Origin: Clostridiales bacterium
GTDB lineage: Bacteria > Bacillota > Clostridia > Saccharofermentanales > Saccharofermentanaceae
Assembly: GCA_017511005.1 (NCBI GenBank)
Contig: JAFWLP010000028.1
Span: 25,358-89,357, forward strand
Direction: 5' to 3'
Length of the DNA: 64,000 nt
Numbering within the stretch: the stretch's first letter is position 1; each line of letters begins with the position of its first letter. Made by a program: the position numbers and the translations under genes. Below the pieces are notes generated by a model. That model was not told the origin of the DNA and searched no databases. It saw only the letters and a program-made list of their open reading frames with translations. Below are positions 55,444-63,949 of this stretch, piece by piece.

Positions 55444-55893
55444 TTATTCCTTTACGCTTTTATAAAAGCTCACATGAGAGTTCAGTTCTTTGAATCCGTT
55501 CTTCATGTAAAACCGGTAGGACGGCTTGTCGTTGTCAGTCTGGAGGAATATTCCGGCAAGGCCTTTTTCGCGGATGTCATTTTCGACAAGCTGCATAAGG
55601 CGAGACCCGATGCCCTGACCTTGCATTTCAGGTGAGACGCAGAACTCCTCGATATTGTAATTGGTTCCTTCCCACCAGTGTCTCATCATGCCGAGCGACA
55701 TTGCCGCGAGCTTACCGTCGATCAGCAAGCCGTAATTAAGGGCGCTATAACCGCCTGATATCTCTTTGACGTATTCATTCAGCTGAACGGTGTCACTCCA
55801 GTCATCATTCCAGGGTTCGCCGTTAAAAGCACTTCTGTAGAGCTCAGCCATCTCAGGCAGAAAGCTCTCATCAAGCATTATGAATTCTTCCAT
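55444..55893 (-). CDS. GNAT family N-acetyltransferase
   Basis: A 149-residue acetyl-CoA-dependent acyltransferase. The cofactor loop is EMQGQGIGSRLMQ (Q/RxxGxG/A), preceded by the strand IEEFCVSPEM and followed by GIFLQTDNDKPSYRFYMKNGF. The substrate is unknown. AGGAT lies 7 bases before the first ATG. It follows the maltose-type acetyltransferase by 58 bases on the same strand. Confidence 0.9.
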   Translation of the reverse strand: MEEFIMLDESFLPEMAELYRSAFNGEPWNDDWSDTVQLNEYVKEISGGYSALNYGLLIDGKLAAMSLGMMRHWWEGTNYNIEEFCVSPEMQGQGIGSRLMQLVENDIREKGLAGIFLQTDNDKPSYRFYMKNGFKELNSHVSFYKSVKE

Positions 55894-55951
55894 GGATCAT
55901 CCTCACAAAGACATACGCCGGCATAACAGGCGGCCGGCATATTCTCATTCA

Positions 55952-56566
55952 TCACTTATAGTCATCAACGTCGAATCTTCTGTCCCTGAAATAGAAATCA
56001 CGGTCTGCTTCAGTGATCTCCCTGACAGGACGGCAGGGATTGCCGTAAGCGAGCATGTTGTCGGGAATATCCTTGGTTACAACGCTTCCGCCACCGATAA
56101 CGACGTTATTGCCGATGGTGACTCCGGGACAAACAAGTACATTGCCGCCGATCCAGACATTCTCACCGATGGTGATGTCGATCCCGTATTCATATCCTGA
56201 ATTCCTTGACTCGGGATGAATGGGATGTCCGGCCGTACAGATCTGAACGTTCGGTCCGCACATGAAGTGGTCGCCGATCTTAACCTTGCCGACGTCGAGA
56301 ACTATAAAGTTGTAGTTCGCGAAAAAGTCAGTTCCGACCTCTATGTTGTAACCGTAATCGCAGTGGAAAGGCGACTCGATGCAGAGATAACCTTCCTTGG
56401 TCTTGCCGAGGATCCCGCGGAGGAGCTTCTCCCTCTCAGCCTGCTTATCAGGTTCCATGTTATTGTATTGATAGAGCTTCTTCTTGCATTCCATGCGCTC
56501 TTCATTAAGTCCGTCCATCCATGACTTATAGGGCAGATTTGCAAGCATTCTTTCTTTGTTATCCAT
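55952..56566 (-). CDS. Sugar O-acetyltransferase, Maa/LacA type
   Basis: A 204-residue left-handed beta-helix acetyltransferase. The N-terminal maltose-acetyltransferase helix is MDNKERMLANLPYKSWMDGL; the hexapeptide coil follows, with the catalytic His in CTAGHPIHPESRN and the end GNPCRPVREI. It transfers acetyl from acetyl-CoA to a sugar hydroxyl, as LacA and Maa do. The gene starts 5 bases after the LacZ-like stop, so the pair is one transcript, which echoes lacZ-lacA order. Confidence 0.93.
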   Translation of the reverse strand: MDNKERMLANLPYKSWMDGLNEERMECKKKLYQYNNMEPDKQAEREKLLRGILGKTKEGYLCIESPFHCDYGYNIEVGTDFFANYNFIVLDVGKVKIGDHFMCGPNVQICTAGHPIHPESRNSGYEYGIDITIGENVWIGGNVLVCPGVTIGNNVVIGGGSVVTKDIPDNMLAYGNPCRPVREITEADRDFYFRDRRFDVDDYK

Positions 56567-56571
56567 AACGG

Positions 56572-59500
56572 TTATGTCTCCTCAACCAATCCCTGTCTCG
56601 GTACCAGACGGAGCTCAAATGTCTCTCTGTATTTAACGTCCTTCTTAACCGGCTGGGTCGTGATATTGTCCTTCGTTCTCTCGATCTCTTTGGAAGCGAA
56701 ATCACAGAAGAATTCGCAGAAATCGTTGTTCATGAGCTGTTCCTCATGCAGGAACTCGTTCATCTGTTCAGGTGTGTACGGCAATACCGTGAAGTCGAAC
56801 TTCGGATTGTATCCGATCCTTCTGATCTCAACCGCATCACCGTCACCGTTCGTCAGCTTAACGATCTGGGTGTCCGTGTGTGATGAGTTCTCGGCAGGTC
56901 TCGCGTACGGATGATAGATCTTGCCGGCTCCTGCAGAGTAAACGCCGAGTCTTGCGGCATTCTTACGGTCAACGTAGGACTCGCCCGGACCTCTGCCGTA
57001 CCATGAACATACACAGTCATCCTTGACGATCGGGAATCTTATGCCGTATCTGACCATGTCATACTTGGGTTTGAACTCAAGAGTAACTCTTATCGTATCC
57101 GCCTGGGGCACTTCATAGAACAGGATAACCTCGCCGTGCATGGCAAAGGACTTGTATCGGGAGATCATGGTGAACTCGCCGTCCCTGCTGCTGTATTCGG
57201 AACCCACGAACTTAATCGATTCCTGGATATGCTCGTAATCGCTTTCCTTTGAGAACACGGTCCTCGCGAGAATAAAGCTCCTGTCCGTTCTGTCGATGTT
57301 GGAGGGGCAGCGGTAGAAGCTCGGTGCGAGAGGTCCCTTCAGGAAGTTATATCCTGCAATCTCAAGGCTCTCAAGGCTTCCCGGTTCTCTTGAGAAACCG
57401 ATCCTCAGATTACCCTTACCGACAAACAGTCCGTGAGGAACCGTTGAAACGGTATTGTGCGTGATAACGTCAAGGATCTTCTCTTCCACAGGAGCCGATC
57501 CGGCATTGTAAACTTCAGAGAGGTTTGCGAGTCCGCTGTCTTCATTGATACGTTCGACTCTTCCGCTGTCTTCCTCGGAAAGCAGAGCCTGATCCTCAAT
57601 AACGCCGGGAAGATCGGGATTGCCGTTAAGGCCGGGATTAAGACCCGGAATGCCGGATGCCGGAACCCTGCCGGAACCGAGCTGTCTGGATTCATCGACC
57701 ACGGGCCTCGATCCGTCACCAAGACCGGAAGTGCCTATATCGACTTTGCCTACGGGGCTTGCGATGTTATCGGTTATGACATCCTGATAGAACGCAACCT
57801 CATAGCCTGCCTTCGCATAGTATGTATCCTTGTGAAGCTTGAGCGTGATGTCGAAAACAAGTTCTTTCGACAGGGCATTCATATACATCTCGATGAATTC
57901 GGCCTTGCCCTGAGCCCAGCCGGGAGTCGTGAAGAATTCCGTGGAGAACGGGAACTTCAGAGTCCTTGAACCGAACGGTTCTATCTCAGGTATGATGCCC
58001 CTTCCAGACATGATCGCTCTTCCGCCAAGAAGTATCTTCCACTCAAGGTCAAGTTCCTCGGTATAACCGAACTGATTGGAGTTGCGCATCGTAAGGTTTG
58101 CAGGATCGCCTGCTGAAGCAAAGATGGCAATCGTCTGGCACTGCTTCTTGATATCAAGATAGATGGGGTGAGGATTACGCTCCGCGTCAACTATTCCCTG
58201 TCCGATACAGGAATTCTCCTTCTGCTTTCCGCCGACGAGATCCGCATGGTGGATCCACTTGTAAAGCGTATCATCGTCCGTGAATCTGGTTCTTCCGGGG
58301 ATCGTCTCAAAAAGATTCCTTCCGGTCCTGTTAAGGGCAAATATCTTCTTTCTGTCGAGGCACAGATCCTCCCAGGGACCGAAAACAGCACCAGCATCAC
58401 TAGGCATCGGTCTCATGTCGGATATCTTGCCCTGCGGTCTTACCTTTTTGCCGTTGCCGGCCGCATTCCTGAGGACTTCGCAGTACCAGGGCCTCGTATC
58501 GTCGATAAGCATGCACTCATGCTTGACCCTCTCTGCTGTCTCGTGATCAAAGTTGTATTTCTGGAATCCCCACATGACGACTGAAGGATGGTTCATGCAG
58601 GCTTCGACATAATCCCTCATGTAGAAATCCGCAGCGGTCGCGATAACATACATACCATACTGGTCGCAAAGGTTAAGGAACTCATCTGACAGCGGCATTC
58701 CGTCAGCTATGACACCGTTGATGCCGGCACGCTTCATGAGGATGATATCCTGACGCATGCGGTCCTGCGGAACGGCGATGCCGCCCTGCGGGTCGAACTC
58801 ATAATATTTTACGAGCATCAGATTGACGCGGCGGTCGTTTACGTTGAGCTTATCCTGAACGATGCCGGTCGTCCTGAATCCGAATCTCTTCTTCTTGGCG
58901 CAGATAACTTTGCCTTCCGAATCCATTACCTCGAAAATGATATCGTACTGGACCGGAGTGCAGTCAGACCACTGCGCGACATTGAGAGCAACAAAGTCCG
59001 TGCTCGCGCGTGTCTCCTTCATGGCGTCAACGACACCGACTACAGGCTCGCTCTGGCCTTTGATATTGACAAAAGGCAGCTTATACGGGTCGTAGGTGGC
59101 CCTGGCTTCAAGAAGCGATATCCTGACGGAATAAGGGATCATGTAGTTCGTGTGATTGCGCATGGCAAAATCGACCTTGATCATGAAGTCCCCGTGAGGA
59201 ACGCGTGATACGGTCTCACGCACTGCGAGAGCATCCATTTTCGCAATCTCGGAAATATAGGCTGAAGGAACATATTCAAGCTTGATGTGAAGGTTGGAGA
59301 GCTCCAGCAGTGAATCCATGACTATCATTATGGGTCTGAAGATTCCTGCAAAACCGTAATTCATCGCATCGAGGATGATATGACCGGAATCATCCCTGTC
59401 ATAACGGTTGACTATGATGGTGATATGGTTAACTCCGGCTCTCGCAAGTCCGGAGATAAGAAGCCTTTTCCTCGTGTAAAGCGCATGGGAATTGCAGAGG

Positions 59501-59976
59501 AGCTTGTCGTTGATAAAGACCTTGAAGCTTCCGCAGATGCCCGATGTCTCAAGATAGAGCGCTCTCTCGATATCTGACGGAGTAAAGACGACTGTCGTTC
59601 TGTATATGCCGATCTCATCATCGTCATCACCTGCAGACTTGAGAATATACTTATCGCTGATCGATTCCTCTTTTCTGGCCACATCCTCGGCAAGTCTTAT
59701 CGGATAATCGTAGATCAGGTTCTGGGGAAGTCCGAAGCCCTCCGTCTGCCAGGTTGAAGGACAGTTGACCAGAGGCCAGTCGGAATCGTCATAGGAGGAA
59801 TTCATTACACCGAACGGAACTTCCGTCTGTCCGTTCGCAAGATAGAATCTCCATGTTGTAAGAGGCTTCACGTAAGGTGTTGCGACATTGCCGAACTCAG
59901 GCATCTCGCGCTCGTTAAAGATATAATCAAAAGAATCGTAAGGCAAAAAGCCGTCATTCGAATATGTAAATTCCAA
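56572..59976 (-). CDS. LacZ-like GH2 protein, probable pseudoenzyme
   Basis: A 1134-residue protein of the large beta-galactosidase (LacZ) type: sugar-binding domain with NCPSTWQTEGFGLPQN, two Ig-like domains, a barrel, and a C-terminal beta-sandwich with WYGRGPGESYVDRKNAARLG and PAENSSHTDTQIV. The barrel motifs are altered: where GNES should follow HPSVVMWG there is FQKYNFDHET, the RxSHYP motif reads VIADGMP, the DEAN-E-HG loop reads ATAADF, and no LCEYxHAMGN nucleophile segment is seen. So it probably lacks glycosidase activity. A Gly/Pro/Asp-rich insertion (about residues 770-850) breaks the C-terminal region. The start is a TTG with AAGGGGGG seven bases upstream; the ATG ten codons earlier has no ribosome site and lies almost at the promoter. 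Confidence 0.8.
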   Translation of the reverse strand: MEFTYSNDGFLPYDSFDYIFNEREMPEFGNVATPYVKPLTTWRFYLANGQTEVPFGVMNSSYDDSDWPLVNCPSTWQTEGFGLPQNLIYDYPIRLAEDVARKEESISDKYILKSAGDDDDEIGIYRTTVVFTPSDIERALYLETSGICGSFKVFINDKLLCNSHALYTRKRLLISGLARAGVNHITIIVNRYDRDDSGHIILDAMNYGFAGIFRPIMIVMDSLLELSNLHIKLEYVPSAYISEIAKMDALAVRETVSRVPHGDFMIKVDFAMRNHTNYMIPYSVRISLLEARATYDPYKLPFVNIKGQSEPVVGVVDAMKETRASTDFVALNVAQWSDCTPVQYDIIFEVMDSEGKVICAKKKRFGFRTTGIVQDKLNVNDRRVNLMLVKYYEFDPQGGIAVPQDRMRQDIILMKRAGINGVIADGMPLSDEFLNLCDQYGMYVIATAADFYMRDYVEACMNHPSVVMWGFQKYNFDHETAERVKHECMLIDDTRPWYCEVLRNAAGNGKKVRPQGKISDMRPMPSDAGAVFGPWEDLCLDRKKIFALNRTGRNLFETIPGRTRFTDDDTLYKWIHHADLVGGKQKENSCIGQGIVDAERNPHPIYLDIKKQCQTIAIFASAGDPANLTMRNSNQFGYTEELDLEWKILLGGRAIMSGRGIIPEIEPFGSRTLKFPFSTEFFTTPGWAQGKAEFIEMYMNALSKELVFDITLKLHKDTYYAKAGYEVAFYQDVITDNIASPVGKVDIGTSGLGDGSRPVVDESRQLGSGRVPASGIPGLNPGLNGNPDLPGVIEDQALLSEEDSGRVERINEDSGLANLSEVYNAGSAPVEEKILDVITHNTVSTVPHGLFVGKGNLRIGFSREPGSLESLEIAGYNFLKGPLAPSFYRCPSNIDRTDRSFILARTVFSKESDYEHIQESIKFVGSEYSSRDGEFTMISRYKSFAMHGEVILFYEVPQADTIRVTLEFKPKYDMVRYGIRFPIVKDDCVCSWYGRGPGESYVDRKNAARLGVYSAGAGKIYHPYARPAENSSHTDTQIVKLTNGDGDAVEIRRIGYNPKFDFTVLPYTPEQMNEFLHEEQLMNNDFCEFFCDFASKEIERTKDNITTQPVKKDVKYRETFELRLVPRQGLVEET

Positions 59977-60020
59977 GACCTTACCCCCCTTTAGAGCTTT
60001 GTCCATAATAATCTAGTCTG

Positions 60021-60029
60021 ATTGTATCA
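60021..60029 (-). promoter_or_regulatory. Extended -10 promoter of the LacZ-like gene
   Basis: On the - strand: TGATACAAT, an extended -10 (TGnTACAAT). The start of transcription would be near 60014, about 38 bases from the TTG start codon, supporting that start choice. Confidence 0.55.
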
Positions 60030-60118
60030 TTTTAAAATAAAGACAAAGTTTCAGGAGCGTTACAAAAACGGAGTAAAACTGCGGTAAACCCTCGGCAATC
60101 TCTCAAAAAACTGAAGCA

Positions 60119-61267
60119 TCAGTACTGGATGCCGCCGACTACCCACCTGTCGTTGGTCTTAACAAAATAAACGTGGGCATCCGTGGGGATAACCTCGGGT
60201 TCATCGGAACCCCAGTACATCTGCATCCACTGTTCAACATAGACTTCCATGTAGACGACGTCATCGGAGAATACGATGCAGTCTTTGACCTCTTCATTGT
60301 TGATCGAGACGCTTCCGTGCTTCGTATAGAGCTCTCTTGAGGAGTTCCTCTTGATATAGCTCAAAGCCTGGCTGCCGCTGGGGAAATACTTGTCCAGCGC
60401 GTAATTGGATGCATCCTGTGAGATGTAATTGGCAAATGTGGATGTGAAAGAGATGGCAAATTCCTCAAGTTCCTCCCTGCCCTCAAAATCCTTGATGAAA
60501 CCGACGGAATAGGAATCGTTTTCCGAATCATACACACAGTCACATGCGTTCCCGAGATAGTCTTCCGCGGTAACGACCGGCTTCATGTAAAGTCCCTTGA
60601 CCTGATAATTGGCGGTTCCGGGGATCTCCGCATAAGGCTCGACATATTGGGTGAGCTCTGACGGAACTACCTCACCGATAAGATTTGCCTCCGTAAGCTC
60701 AATGCCGTTGACAAAGACCTTGTATGTCTCCGGAGCGGAAACATTGACACTGTATGAAGCTGCGGTATAGAACTCAAGTGATTCCTTCTCCCAGGCTTTG
60801 AAACCGTAAGGAAGATTCTTGGATTTGTCCTCGGTAAGCTCAAATCTTGCGACGAGAAAGCCGTCATCTGTCTTGATGTAGTATTCAGGCTCGTCTTCTC
60901 TTGAACTGTCGGTCTCGACATATACGAAACTCTTGCCGTCTATCAGGTCTTCCACATAAGTCCTTACCACAGACGCATCTTCAAATGCGGTAACGGATGT
61001 ATTGGAAGTCATGTTGCTCAGGATGTAATCGACATCATGATCATTGAAGTGCTGAGTTATCTCCTCAGCAGTATGATACGGGAGCGAAGCCTGATATTTC
61101 TCTTCATATGCGGCGGCAAAATCTTTGAACCTCAGCAGGAACCACGCGATGAATCCCGTAACGACAACAAGCCAGCAGATAAGAAAGACCAGGAAGAAGT
61201 TTATCCTGCTCTTCCCGCTTTTCGCTTCCCTGCCGGACTTATCCGTGTTGCCTTCAGATGTTTTCAT
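60119..61267 (-). CDS. Single-pass membrane protein of unknown function
   Basis: A 382-residue protein with a short cytoplasmic basic N-terminus, one membrane segment (about residues 25-46, LVFLICWLVVVTGFIAWFLL) and a large external region. The external part appears to hold two or three alpha/beta modules; the last (about 250-382, FAISFTSTFANYISQDASN to NDRWVVGGIQY) looks like an NTF2-type fold, which is inference. It starts at the base after the NAGPA gene stop, so the two are co-transcribed and probably act together at the cell envelope. Confidence 0.75.
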   Translation of the reverse strand: MKTSEGNTDKSGREAKSGKSRINFFLVFLICWLVVVTGFIAWFLLRFKDFAAAYEEKYQASLPYHTAEEITQHFNDHDVDYILSNMTSNTSVTAFEDASVVRTYVEDLIDGKSFVYVETDSSREDEPEYYIKTDDGFLVARFELTEDKSKNLPYGFKAWEKESLEFYTAASYSVNVSAPETYKVFVNGIELTEANLIGEVVPSELTQYVEPYAEIPGTANYQVKGLYMKPVVTAEDYLGNACDCVYDSENDSYSVGFIKDFEGREELEEFAISFTSTFANYISQDASNYALDKYFPSGSQALSYIKRNSSRELYTKHGSVSINNEEVKDCIVFSDDVVYMEVYVEQWMQMYWGSDEPEVIPTDAHVYFVKTNDRWVVGGIQY

Positions 61268-62833
61268 TTAGTCCTCCGCAGCCTGCTCTGATGAAGGAAC
61301 CGTGCTGTCCTGAGGTAATACGATAAAAGCCGTAGGCATCTGGCGTGATACCCTGATGGATGAGCTCGATACCAGTTCGTCATCATAGAGCCACATGGCC
61401 GAGGACATTCCGCCGTCAAGGTTTGCTGCGTTTACGGCACCGTATTCAAGCATTACGTCAATAAGATCTGCCATCGTGGCACCCATGGAAGACGTCTTTC
61501 TGCCTTCGATGACAAGGAGCAGGACTGCTCCGTCTTCTCTCTGGCCGATGGCAGTTCTCGGATTAAGGCCTCCGCCTGATCCGCTGTAGTTTGCTGCTAC
61601 TCCGTTAACGATGAGAGCGGGTCCGAACGAAACCGCGTCTCTTACACCGATGTCAAGCGCCTGCTGCGCGGTCATCCTGCCTACGACAAGTACGTTTTTA
61701 TCCGTAAGGCCGTAAACGTCATATGTGCCGCCCGGATAACCCATCCTGAGCTCACCTTCGGAGATGACGATGCCTTCAGGCCAGCCGCCTATGCCCATGC
61801 CGTTCGTATCCTCATACTGGCCGCCGTTGATGCCGGCAACACCGTCGTACTTGTCGATCAGCTCCTTAAGGGTAAGGCCTGCTCCGCTGTGGTTGTAATT
61901 ATCTATCGTGGCTACCATGACCCTGGACGGATCATAGATAACGAGCATCTTTCCGTGATACATCGGGCCGCTGATATCGTGAACTTCTATGCCGTCACCG
62001 TCAGGATCGAGCTCGTTTACGGCAACGGCGTCTGAATCCGTGCTCTTGCGGTTCTGCTCTGCTGCCATCGCGTTAACGAGGGTCGTGTCGGTAATCTCGG
62101 TAAACTCATGAGTCGTATTGCTGTTCATGATGGCTTCAATCTCTTCTTCGGACAGGATCATCTTAGCGAGAATGCCGCCTGCGGAAGATTCCATTACGGA
62201 AGGAACGAACTGGTCTCTCAGGTGAGCTGACGGTCCCTTCATTATGATCTCAAGGAACGCGTAGAAACCTGCGAGCACGATCACCAGCGTGGCAAGAACG
62301 GTCGCAAGAACTCTTCCGAGACAAACAAGCGCAAACTTGCCTGCCCGTTTCGCGGTATCCTTCCTCTTTTCCCTGATGAGCTCGGCTTCGATCATGGCCA
62401 GCTCTCTTTGTTCTATCTGTCTTGCAACCTGTTCACGGCCGGCTCTGGCAACGGCGGGCTCCACCTTCTTGATGGGACGCTGCATGGGCCTTGATGCAGA
62501 AGGCTGTACGGGAGTCTTTACGGACGGATTCTTTACGATCTCCAGTCTGTTGTCATCATTGGGCTGTTTTACGGTCCGCGGGCTGTGAGTCCTGACCTCA
62601 TAATCCGTATGCGGAACAGAGGGTCTCTCGGACACGCCTCCGTTGCCGGCAAGTACCTTGGGTCTTGCGGTTATCTCGAGCTTATGCTGTTCGGAGATCT
62701 CGACCATGCGGTCGACGATGACCATGGCCTCTTCCCTGGACATACCCTTCATGCGGGCATAAAGCTCTTTTCGCTTTTCCGGCGGAAGACTGTCTGCTAT
62801 CTTGCGGAATTTTGCCAGATTGTCCGACTCCAT
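61268..62833 (-). CDS. Membrane-anchored phosphodiester glycosidase (NAGPA) domain protein
   Basis: A 521-residue protein. Residues 1-60 are a charged helical region; 60-150 a Pro/Arg-rich linker; about 165-195 a membrane segment (LVCLGRVLATVLATLVIVLAG); residues about 290-505 the NAGPA domain with GVAGINGGQYEDTNG, DAVSFGPALIVNG, NPRTAIGQRED and NAANLDGGMSSAMW. The domain cleaves phosphodiester links to sugars and is found in exopolysaccharide and wall-polymer enzymes. The start is the ATG with GAGG five bases upstream. It overlaps with the next gene only by adjacency and has its own promoter. Confidence 0.85.
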   Translation of the reverse strand: MESDNLAKFRKIADSLPPEKRKELYARMKGMSREEAMVIVDRMVEISEQHKLEITARPKVLAGNGGVSERPSVPHTDYEVRTHSPRTVKQPNDDNRLEIVKNPSVKTPVQPSASRPMQRPIKKVEPAVARAGREQVARQIEQRELAMIEAELIREKRKDTAKRAGKFALVCLGRVLATVLATLVIVLAGFYAFLEIIMKGPSAHLRDQFVPSVMESSAGGILAKMILSEEEIEAIMNSNTTHEFTEITDTTLVNAMAAEQNRKSTDSDAVAVNELDPDGDGIEVHDISGPMYHGKMLVIYDPSRVMVATIDNYNHSGAGLTLKELIDKYDGVAGINGGQYEDTNGMGIGGWPEGIVISEGELRMGYPGGTYDVYGLTDKNVLVVGRMTAQQALDIGVRDAVSFGPALIVNGVAANYSGSGGGLNPRTAIGQREDGAVLLLVIEGRKTSSMGATMADLIDVMLEYGAVNAANLDGGMSSAMWLYDDELVSSSSIRVSRQMPTAFIVLPQDSTVPSSEQAAED

Positions 62834-62884
62834 AAACACCTCAACCCATATCAAAAATGCATTATTTATAATCAGTCATTTTTG

Positions 62885-62893
62885 AGTATAGCA
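62885..62893 (-). promoter_or_regulatory. Extended -10 promoter of the NAGPA-domain gene
   Basis: On the - strand: TGCTATACT, an extended -10 element; leader about 45 bases. Upstream (62900-62985) lie several GTAAC/GTTAC-like motifs, including AACATGTT, of unknown meaning. Confidence 0.5.
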
Positions 62894-62994
62894 TAAGGTG
62901 TGAATTTCAAAGCCATGCAAATTCGCAATGTCAACAAACTGTAACATGTTGAAATTACAGGCTTTGTAACATTGTTAAGCTTGGTTTGCCGGCT

Positions 62995-63669
62995 TTAACG
63001 GGTGACGCCTATTATCTTCGGGACAAAGCCGATGATGAAGTGGATCAGGATGCTGCCGTATACAGACTTGTTCTTCTCGTAAAGATATCCGGTCACAACG
63101 CAAAGGACTGCCGCACCGAACATCATCGGGAGGTTATATCCCATGTGAAGGACGAAGAAGAACAGCGCCGTCATCCACACGGAGAAATGCTTATTGTATT
63201 TCTTGCATGATTCAGTGATGTTGTCCTCAACGATGCCCTTGACGAACAGTTCCTGGAGAACGGCGCTGAACGGATAGAACCACCTCATGTAAGTTCCCAG
63301 ATACAGACCGAACCACGGCCTTGCGGCTACCTCGGGATCGATCTGGTTCTGCACAAGGCGGATCAATATCAGGATGACAATGAGGGCGGCTGACATAATG
63401 CTGCTGACTATCATGTCTTTCTTAAACCGTTCTTTGCCGGGCTTAAAGCACTCGAAGTGGATCTTGAATTTGGTAAATGCGGCGAAAAGAAGCGAGAGGA
63501 CGATCAGATAACCTTCCATTATCCTCGTAAGGATGTAGGCGTTGTCCTCGATGAGGGGTTTCCCGGTAACGGTCGGAAAGATCTTGATAACCACTACCTG
63601 ACACGCTATTCCAGTCAGCAGGAACAGCAGCGTCGCAAGAGCGGGTGTCAGTCTTTTCTTGATCGTCAT
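62995..63669 (-). CDS. CPBP-like membrane protein with altered active site
   Basis: A 224-residue protein with six to seven membrane segments arranged like CPBP intramembrane proteases. The motif that is normally EExxxR reads Q139-E140-L-F-V-K144, so two of the hallmark residues differ; His175 (FVLHMGYN) and His210 (SILIHFIIG) are kept. It may be inactive or have changed specificity. GGGGAG lies before the ATG. A longer reading runs back through the tRNA-Phe gene and is not real. Confidence 0.75.
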   Translation of the reverse strand: MTIKKRLTPALATLLFLLTGIACQVVVIKIFPTVTGKPLIEDNAYILTRIMEGYLIVLSLLFAAFTKFKIHFECFKPGKERFKKDMIVSSIMSAALIVILILIRLVQNQIDPEVAARPWFGLYLGTYMRWFYPFSAVLQELFVKGIVEDNITESCKKYNKHFSVWMTALFFFVLHMGYNLPMMFGAAVLCVVTGYLYEKNKSVYGSILIHFIIGFVPKIIGVTR

Positions 63670-63688
63670 TCTCTTCTCCCCTATATGT

Positions 63689-63731
63689 AAAAACTCTTTC
63701 TTTTGCAAAATCCTCAAGCAAAAGAAAGAGT
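63689..63731 (-). terminator. Terminator of the tRNA cluster
   Basis: A perfect 14-bp stem (ACTCTTTCTTTTGC / GCAAAAGAAAGAGT) with an 11-base loop and TTTTT on the - strand, just past tRNA-Phe. Confidence 0.9.
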
Positions 63732-63743
63732 CTTCTAACGCTT

Positions 63744-63819
63744 TGGTGCTCAGAGACAGAATCGAACTGCCGACACGGGGATTTTCAGTCCCCTGCTCTA
63801 CCGACTGAGCTATCTGAGC
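63744..63819 (-). tRNA. tRNA-Phe (GAA)
   Basis: A full 76-base cloverleaf on the - strand: acceptor GCTCAGA / TCTGAGC, D-arm AGCTCAGTCGGTAGAGC, anticodon loop CTGAAAA (GAA), T-arm GTTCGATTC, and an encoded CCA end. Confidence 0.95.
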
Positions 63820-63824
63820 AAGAG

Positions 63825-63858
63825 TTAGGCCGAACACCTTATAAAATGTTCGGCCTAA
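63825..63858. repeat. Perfect 12-bp hairpin between tRNA genes
   Basis: TTAGGCCGAACA and TGTTCGGCCTAA flank a 10-base loop. No T run follows, so it is not a normal terminator; it may guide processing of the tRNA precursor. Confidence 0.7.
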
Positions 63859-63864
63859 TGTTAA

Positions 63865-63942
63865 TGGCGACGCAGAAGGGGCTCGAACCCTCGACCTCCA
63901 GCGTGACAGGCTGGCATTCTAACCAGGCTGAACTACTGCGCC
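63865..63942 (-). tRNA. tRNA-Asp (GTC)
   Basis: A full cloverleaf on the - strand: acceptor GGCGCAG / CTGCGTC, anticodon loop CTGTCAC (GTC) on a CCAGC/GCTGG stem, T-loop GTTCGAGCC, and an encoded CCA. Confidence 0.95.
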
Positions 63943-63949
63943 GTACCAT

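Noticed and set aside
59977-60006. ATG start for the LacZ-like gene
   Set aside because: No ribosome site and only about 8 bases from the predicted transcription start; the TTG with AAGGGGGG is better.
63670-63837. N-terminal extension of the CPBP-like protein through tRNA-Phe
   Set aside because: It crosses the terminator and the tRNA; a proper ribosome site precedes the ATG at 63669.
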